DNA from: Desulfobacterales bacterium
GTDB lineage: Bacteria > Desulfobacterota > Desulfobacteria > Desulfobacterales > Desulfobacteraceae
Assembly (NCBI GenBank): GCA_022361535.1
Contig: JAKSAU010000668.1
Location: 1 to 17,712 of the forward strand
Direction: 5' to 3'
Length of the DNA: 17,712 nt
Part shown: positions 14,724 through 17,712 of the stretch, in pieces
How the letters are laid out: each line of letters begins with the position of its first letter
How positions within the stretch are numbered: the first letter of the stretch is position 1
Program-made: the position numbers and the translations under genes
Notes under the pieces: generated by a model
What the model saw: only the letters and a program-made list of their open reading frames with translations
The model's database searches: none
What the model was told of the DNA's origin: nothing

Positions 14724-14742
14724 TTTATACGGTGCCTCACCG
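14724..14742 (-). promoter_or_regulatory. Candidate promoter -10 and adjoining inverted repeat for the ferredoxin/molybdoenzyme operon
   Basis: On the minus strand TATAAA (14729-14724) lies about 30 bases before the start codon and lacks a recognisable -35, as is common for activator-dependent promoters. Immediately upstream, CGGTG (14730-14734) and CACCG (14738-14742) form an inverted repeat with a three-base centre. The site could be bound by the divergent GlxA-type regulator. Confidence 0.4.
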
Positions 14743-14787
14743 GTTTATGATGATATGACTTTACGGGTTGCAGAATAAAAAGAAAAG

Positions 14788-14801
14788 TGTCATAAATGAC
14801 A
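14788..14801. promoter_or_regulatory. Inverted repeat TGTCAT-AA-ATGACA in the divergent control region
   Basis: A perfect six-base inverted repeat with a two-base centre, lying in front of TATTAT (14804-14809), a possible -10 of the regulator gene. It is a good operator candidate for autoregulation or for coordinated control of both divergent transcripts. AraC-family sites are often direct repeats, so a different regulator is possible. Confidence 0.4.
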
Positions 14802-14842
14802 AATATTATGCAAAAAAAGACTTTTGTGGAGTATCTAAAGAT

Positions 14843-15829
14843 ATGGCAAAAATCAGTTTATGGGTGGGAGACGGATGCCTGGCTTCAAGCGTGACTACAC
14901 TTACAGACGCATTTTCGATTGCCGGTCTCTGGCAGCACCACCTTGCACCTAAAGCTCCGGCCCCCCTGTTTGACACCCAAATTATAACCACAGACGGAAA
15001 ACCCGTTACGGCATATGGGAATCTCAGATTTGAGGCGGACCTGGCTGTCACAGATGTAGATACAACAGACTGTGTGATCATCTCCCCAATACTGCCAGGT
15101 ATCACCCCGATTCCAAAGAACCTTTCACTTTTCAGCCGCCATCTGGATAATCTGAGCAAAAAGGGCACCACAATTGCCACAGTCTGCACAGGCACCTTTG
15201 TGCTGGCAGAAATGGGACTTTTAGACGGGAAAACAGCCACAACGAACCAAATTTATGCCGGGTTGTTTAAAAAAAGATACCCCAAAGTAAACTTAAAAGC
15301 CGATCATATGCTGACCCAGGATGAAAACATCATATGTGCCGGCGCAGCAACAGCTGTATATAACCTGGCAATGCATTTGGTTGAAAAGTTCGGTTCAAGA
15401 AAACTTGCATCAGTTTGCTCCAAAGCGTTGCTGGTTGATCCCAACCGGGTCAGCCAAGCCCCTTACGCTATTTCTACTCCCCTTCTCAACCATGGAGACA
15501 AACAAGTTCGGCAAGCACAAAAAATCATAGAAAAACAATTTGCCCAACTGGACTCCATCGATGATATTGCCAAGGATGTGGGGATCAGTCCCCGCCATTT
15601 TAAACGCAGGTTCAAAAAAGCCACTGGAGAACTTCCTTTGAAATATCTACAGCGGGTAAGAATAGATGCTGCCAAAGAAAAACTTGAAACCACCCGGGAT
15701 AGTATAGATAAGATTACCTGGGCTGTCGGATATAAAGATGTCAGCTCATTTTGCAGACTTTTCAAACAGCATACCCGGATCTCTCCAAGGGCATACAGGG
15801 ATAAATTCTATGTTCAGATGCCCTTTTAA
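14843..15829 (+). CDS. GlxA-family AraC-type transcriptional regulator (DJ-1/PfpI-like domain plus HTH)
   Basis: A 328-residue regulator. Residues 1-185 form a DJ-1/PfpI (class I amidotransferase-like) sensor domain starting KISLWVGDG, with the nucleophile-elbow motif ATVCTGTFVLAEMGLLDGK (C115). The C-terminal part, about 225-325, is an AraC-type double HTH (IDDIAKDVGISPRHFKRRFK, then ITWAVGYKDVSSFCRLFKQH). An in-frame TTG at 14768 would add 25 polar residues outside the family. I chose the ATG at 14843 because the domain begins there and GGAG lies 11 bases upstream. It is divergent from the ferredoxin/molybdoenzyme operon, which it most likely controls. Effector unknown. Confidence 0.88.
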   Translation: MAKISLWVGDGCLASSVTTLTDAFSIAGLWQHHLAPKAPAPLFDTQIITTDGKPVTAYGNLRFEADLAVTDVDTTDCVIISPILPGITPIPKNLSLFSRHLDNLSKKGTTIATVCTGTFVLAEMGLLDGKTATTNQIYAGLFKKRYPKVNLKADHMLTQDENIICAGAATAVYNLAMHLVEKFGSRKLASVCSKALLVDPNRVSQAPYAISTPLLNHGDKQVRQAQKIIEKQFAQLDSIDDIAKDVGISPRHFKRRFKKATGELPLKYLQRVRIDAAKEKLETTRDSIDKITWAVGYKDVSSFCRLFKQHTRISPRAYRDKFYVQMPF

Positions 15830-16016
15830 TCCTCATTTCTCTTTCCATGGAGTGAAACAAGCCGAAGAAAATGGCAATTTTTTACTTGATATGTGGCTGT
15901 TTACGGCCACCAGTGGCTGATATAAACCAGGACAGTATTATTCATTTTTAAATTTTTACAGCGTTTAATTAAAAGTTTTCAGCACTTATTTGAAATTTTC
16001 CTGATTTTTCCTTTTC

Positions 16017-16032
16017 TGGTACAGGTATTGCT
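16017..16032 (+). promoter_or_regulatory. Sigma54 (-24/-12) promoter upstream of the PilZ gene
   Basis: TGGTACAGGTATTGCT fits the TGGYACR-N4-TTGCW consensus with the GG and GC elements at exact spacing. The start would be near 16044, about 150 bases before the PilZ start codon. It faces the PilZ gene, and an NtrC-type sigma54 activator gene lies just beyond. Confidence 0.72.
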
Positions 16033-16078
16033 AATTATTCCAAGTACGGCAGGCGCATAAATACAGCCGACAGAGAAA

Positions 16079-16159
16079 ATGCGTTCTGAAAAAGAAACTG
16101 ACTATTTTGCTATGTTAATTCAAATTGCTGACATGTTAAAAAAAGCCACAATTTTCTAA
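16079..16159 (+). CDS. Possible 26-residue small ORF in the sigma54 leader
   Basis: ATG at 16079 to TAA at 16157-16159 encodes MRSEKETDYFAMLIQIADML followed by six more residues. The peptide is charged at the start and moderately hydrophobic in the centre. Only a weak GAGA ribosome site precedes it. It lies between the sigma54 promoter and the PilZ gene, so it may be a leader peptide or chance. Confidence 0.25.
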   Translation: MRSEKETDYFAMLIQIADMLKKATIF

Positions 16160-16192
16160 CAGACTGTCTTGTGGCGGACGATTAGGAAAGAT

Positions 16193-16501
16193 ATGGATCT
16201 CGATTTTCCGGACCAAAGAAGATACAGCCGCCGTGACCTTACAATGCCGGTGACTTTTTTTTTCAAGGAAGAAAAAACACCTTCAAATTACGCGTTTGGC
16301 CAAACACTGAATGTCTGCCTGAAGGGAGCCTGTATTCAGACCAGATACGCTAATATTCCAGACGTTGAGGATTCACTAATCCTACAACTTACCCAATCAA
16401 CATCCTCGGGAACAATCAGCCGTCCCATCCCTTATAATATAAAGACTCGTGTCATCTGGACCGACACCTCAAAACGCTGTTTTGGCTTAGAGTTTATATA
16501 G
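16193..16501 (+). CDS. PilZ-domain protein, probable c-di-GMP receptor
   Basis: A 102-residue single PilZ domain. PilZ domains bind c-di-GMP through an RxxxR motif and a (D/N)xSxxG motif. Here RRYSRR at 9-14 supplies RxxxR in two registers, and the second motif is N40-V-C42-L-K-G45, with Cys in place of Ser. The end CFGLEFI is typical of the domain. An in-frame TTG at 16169 would extend it by eight residues, but the ATG at 16193 has AGGAAAG directly upstream and is preferred. It is transcribed from the sigma54 promoter. Stand-alone PilZ proteins act on motility, exopolysaccharide or transcription machinery; the target here is unknown. Confidence 0.85.
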   Translation: MDLDFPDQRRYSRRDLTMPVTFFFKEEKTPSNYAFGQTLNVCLKGACIQTRYANIPDVEDSLILQLTQSTSSGTISRPIPYNIKTRVIWTDTSKRCFGLEFI

Positions 16502-16532
16502 AGGCCAACATCTTTTTATTTAAAGATAGCTT

Positions 16533-17712
16533 CTAATTTCTCTTTTTTATGCCATACTTTTGGAGCCTGTATCTGAGAGCGCTTCTTGTAATACCAAGAG
16601 CTTTTGCAGCCAAGGATTGATTCCATCCGCTTTGCTCCAGTGCCTGAAGCATGAGGTTCTGCTCCTGGGAGGCAATATCCAAGCTGTCTGACGGAACTTG
16701 CCTGCTATTTAATTCACCTTCATTTTGCCGAATATGTTCAGGCAGTGTTTCAAGAATAATTGTATCCTGCCGGGAAAAAACCACAGCCCTTTCCATTGCA
16801 TTTTTAAGTTCCCTGACATTGCCGGGCCATTGATACTTAATCAGAATATCCATGGCAGGGCCGGATATATTCATTTTCGGTTTTTGAATCTCCTTGCAGA
16901 ATGTACGGACAAAAAAGTGGGCAAGCTCTGTGATGTCTGTTGGCCTGTCTCGCAGCGGAGGCATAGTTAAGCTGACTGTGTTCAACCTGTAGTAAAGATC
17001 ACTCCTGAACCCGGAGGCCTGGATCAAACTTTCAAGATCCTGGTTTGTTGCAGATAATATTTTAACGGATACGGGAATAATCTCGCTTGAACCGATTGGT
17101 GTGATAGTCTTTTCTTCTACTGCATGGAGCAGTTTGGTCTGCAGTTCCAGGGGCATATCACCTATCTCGTCCAGGAAAAGCACGCCTTTATCCGCCTTTA
17201 CAAATGCACCGGCCCGGTCACGCAGAGCACCTGTAAAAGAGCCTTTTTTATGTCCAAAAAGCTCACTTTCAATCAATTCTTTTGGAATGGCAGCACAATT
17301 GATTTTAATAAAAGGACCGTTCCGCCGTTCTGACGCATTATAAATAGCACGTGCAGCCAACTCCTTACCTGTTCCGGATTCCCCCCGTATCAATACGCTA
17401 AAATCTGTCTGGGCAAAAAGCTGTATATCTTTTTTCACCCGGTTCATTGCCATTGAACTTCCCAAAAGCTCTCTTAAGTTTCGTTTCTTTTTCTGGGTTC
17501 CTGCCAGGGCCTGCCGAACGACCTCCAATAGCTGACCGTGATCTACAGGTTTGGCCAAAAAATCAAAGGCGCCTTTTTTCATGGCACCCACAGCCATCTC
17601 TATGGATCCGAATGCTGTCAGGATCACCACAGGAATCTGGGGAAAGTTGAGCCGCCCGAACTTTAAAACCTCCATACCGTCCACGGGTGTCATTTTTACA
17701 TCAGTCAATACA
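16533..17712 (-). CDS. NtrC-family sigma54-dependent response regulator (N-terminus beyond window)
   Basis: The last 392 residues of a three-domain regulator; the start lies past the right edge. The fragment opens within the receiver: V-L-T-D-V-K-M keeps the phosphoacceptor Asp, with conserved Thr (VILTAFGS) and Lys (LAKPVD). The AAA+ domain has Walker A GESGTGKE, the sigma54-contact loop as GSFTGA rather than GAFTGA, Walker B GVLFLDEIGDM, and arginine-finger region RSDLYYRLNTVSLTMPPLRD. A Fis-type HTH closes it (NQSLAAKALGITRSALRYRL). It activates sigma54 promoters when phosphorylated by a histidine kinase probably encoded outside the window. It is convergent with the PilZ gene, whose sigma54 promoter is a possible target. 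Confidence 0.95.
   Translation of the reverse strand, partial: VLTDVKMTPVDGMEVLKFGRLNFPQIPVVILTAFGSIEMAVGAMKKGAFDFLAKPVDHGQLLEVVRQALAGTQKKKRNLRELLGSSMAMNRVKKDIQLFAQTDFSVLIRGESGTGKELAARAIYNASERRNGPFIKINCAAIPKELIESELFGHKKGSFTGALRDRAGAFVKADKGVLFLDEIGDMPLELQTKLLHAVEEKTITPIGSSEIIPVSVKILSATNQDLESLIQASGFRSDLYYRLNTVSLTMPPLRDRPTDITELAHFFVRTFCKEIQKPKMNISGPAMDILIKYQWPGNVRELKNAMERAVVFSRQDTIILETLPEHIRQNEGELNSRQVPSDSLDIASQEQNLMLQALEQSGWNQSLAAKALGITRSALRYRLQKYGIKKRN

Larger units (their letters stand above)
15830..16192. other. Intergenic region between the regulator and the PilZ gene
   Basis: It holds a sigma54 promoter (16017-16032), a possible 26-codon ORF (16079-16159), and overlapping short inverted repeats around GTGGC/GCCAC (15893-15910) with no T-run. 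No clear terminator follows the regulator. The rest is AT-rich without further recognisable structure. Confidence 0.6.

Noticed and set aside
16510..16527. ATCTTT/AAAGAT hairpin between the PilZ and response regulator genes as a terminator
   Set aside because: The stem is short and AU-only and has no following T-run on either strand; too weak to call.
1..17712. CRISPR arrays, tRNA or rRNA genes, insertion sequences
   Set aside because: No regularly spaced repeats, cloverleaf sequences, transposase genes or terminal inverted repeats were seen on either strand.

Overview
Likely source. Gene content and protein style point to a sulfate-reducing Desulfobacterota-type bacterium (Desulfobacteraceae-like) of moderate GC. 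The reasons are a DMSO-reductase-family molybdoenzyme beside a cysteine-rich ferredoxin protein, an NtrC-type sigma54 regulator, a GEMM-I riboswitch of the kind common in former Deltaproteobacteria, and a contractile injection cluster. The assignment is inferred from sequence reading alone.

Left third (1-5536, minus strand). This is the start of a contractile-injection-system operon of the extracellular (eCIS/Afp/PVC-like) type. In transcription order it holds a sheath protein with a long Ala-rich insertion, a gp19-like inner tube protein, a small four-cysteine baseplate/hub-type protein, a basic disordered protein with a conserved C-terminal tail, a DUF4255/Pvc16-like terminator protein with an Ig-like (IPT/TIG) C-terminus, and the first 32 codons of a further gene that runs off the left edge. 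The last four genes are joined by three ATGA stop/start overlaps, so they are translationally coupled.

Centre (5537-7759). A long AT-rich intergenic region of 987 bp (656 bp of it upstream of the riboswitch promoter) separates the eCIS operon from a divergent EAL-HDOD gene. It holds a strong plus-strand promoter-like sequence at 5605, a large dyad at 5921-5961 overlapping a candidate minus-strand promoter, a 12-bp palindrome, and a near-consensus sigma70 promoter (6187-6214) whose start site falls at the edge of a cyclic-dinucleotide GEMM-I riboswitch (6222-6290). The riboswitch leads into the EAL-HDOD gene, which suggests second-messenger feedback on a c-di-GMP turnover or sensing protein.

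Middle to right (7789-14695). A xanthine/urate-type NCS2 permease (minus), an IHF-alpha-like DNA-bending protein (plus, TTG start) with terminators, a secreted protein of unknown function (minus), a PaaI-type thioesterase (minus), and a two-gene minus-strand operon of a wHTH/Cys-rich/2[4Fe-4S] protein followed by a cytoplasmic molybdopterin oxidoreductase. The operon ends in a strong hairpin terminator. A GlxA-type AraC regulator (14843-15829, plus) is divergent from this operon and probably controls it.

Right end (15830-17712). A PilZ-domain protein lies behind a good sigma54 (-24/-12) promoter, convergent with an NtrC-family sigma54 response regulator that is cut by the right edge. Cyclic dinucleotide signalling therefore appears three times in the window: riboswitch, EAL-HDOD protein and PilZ protein.
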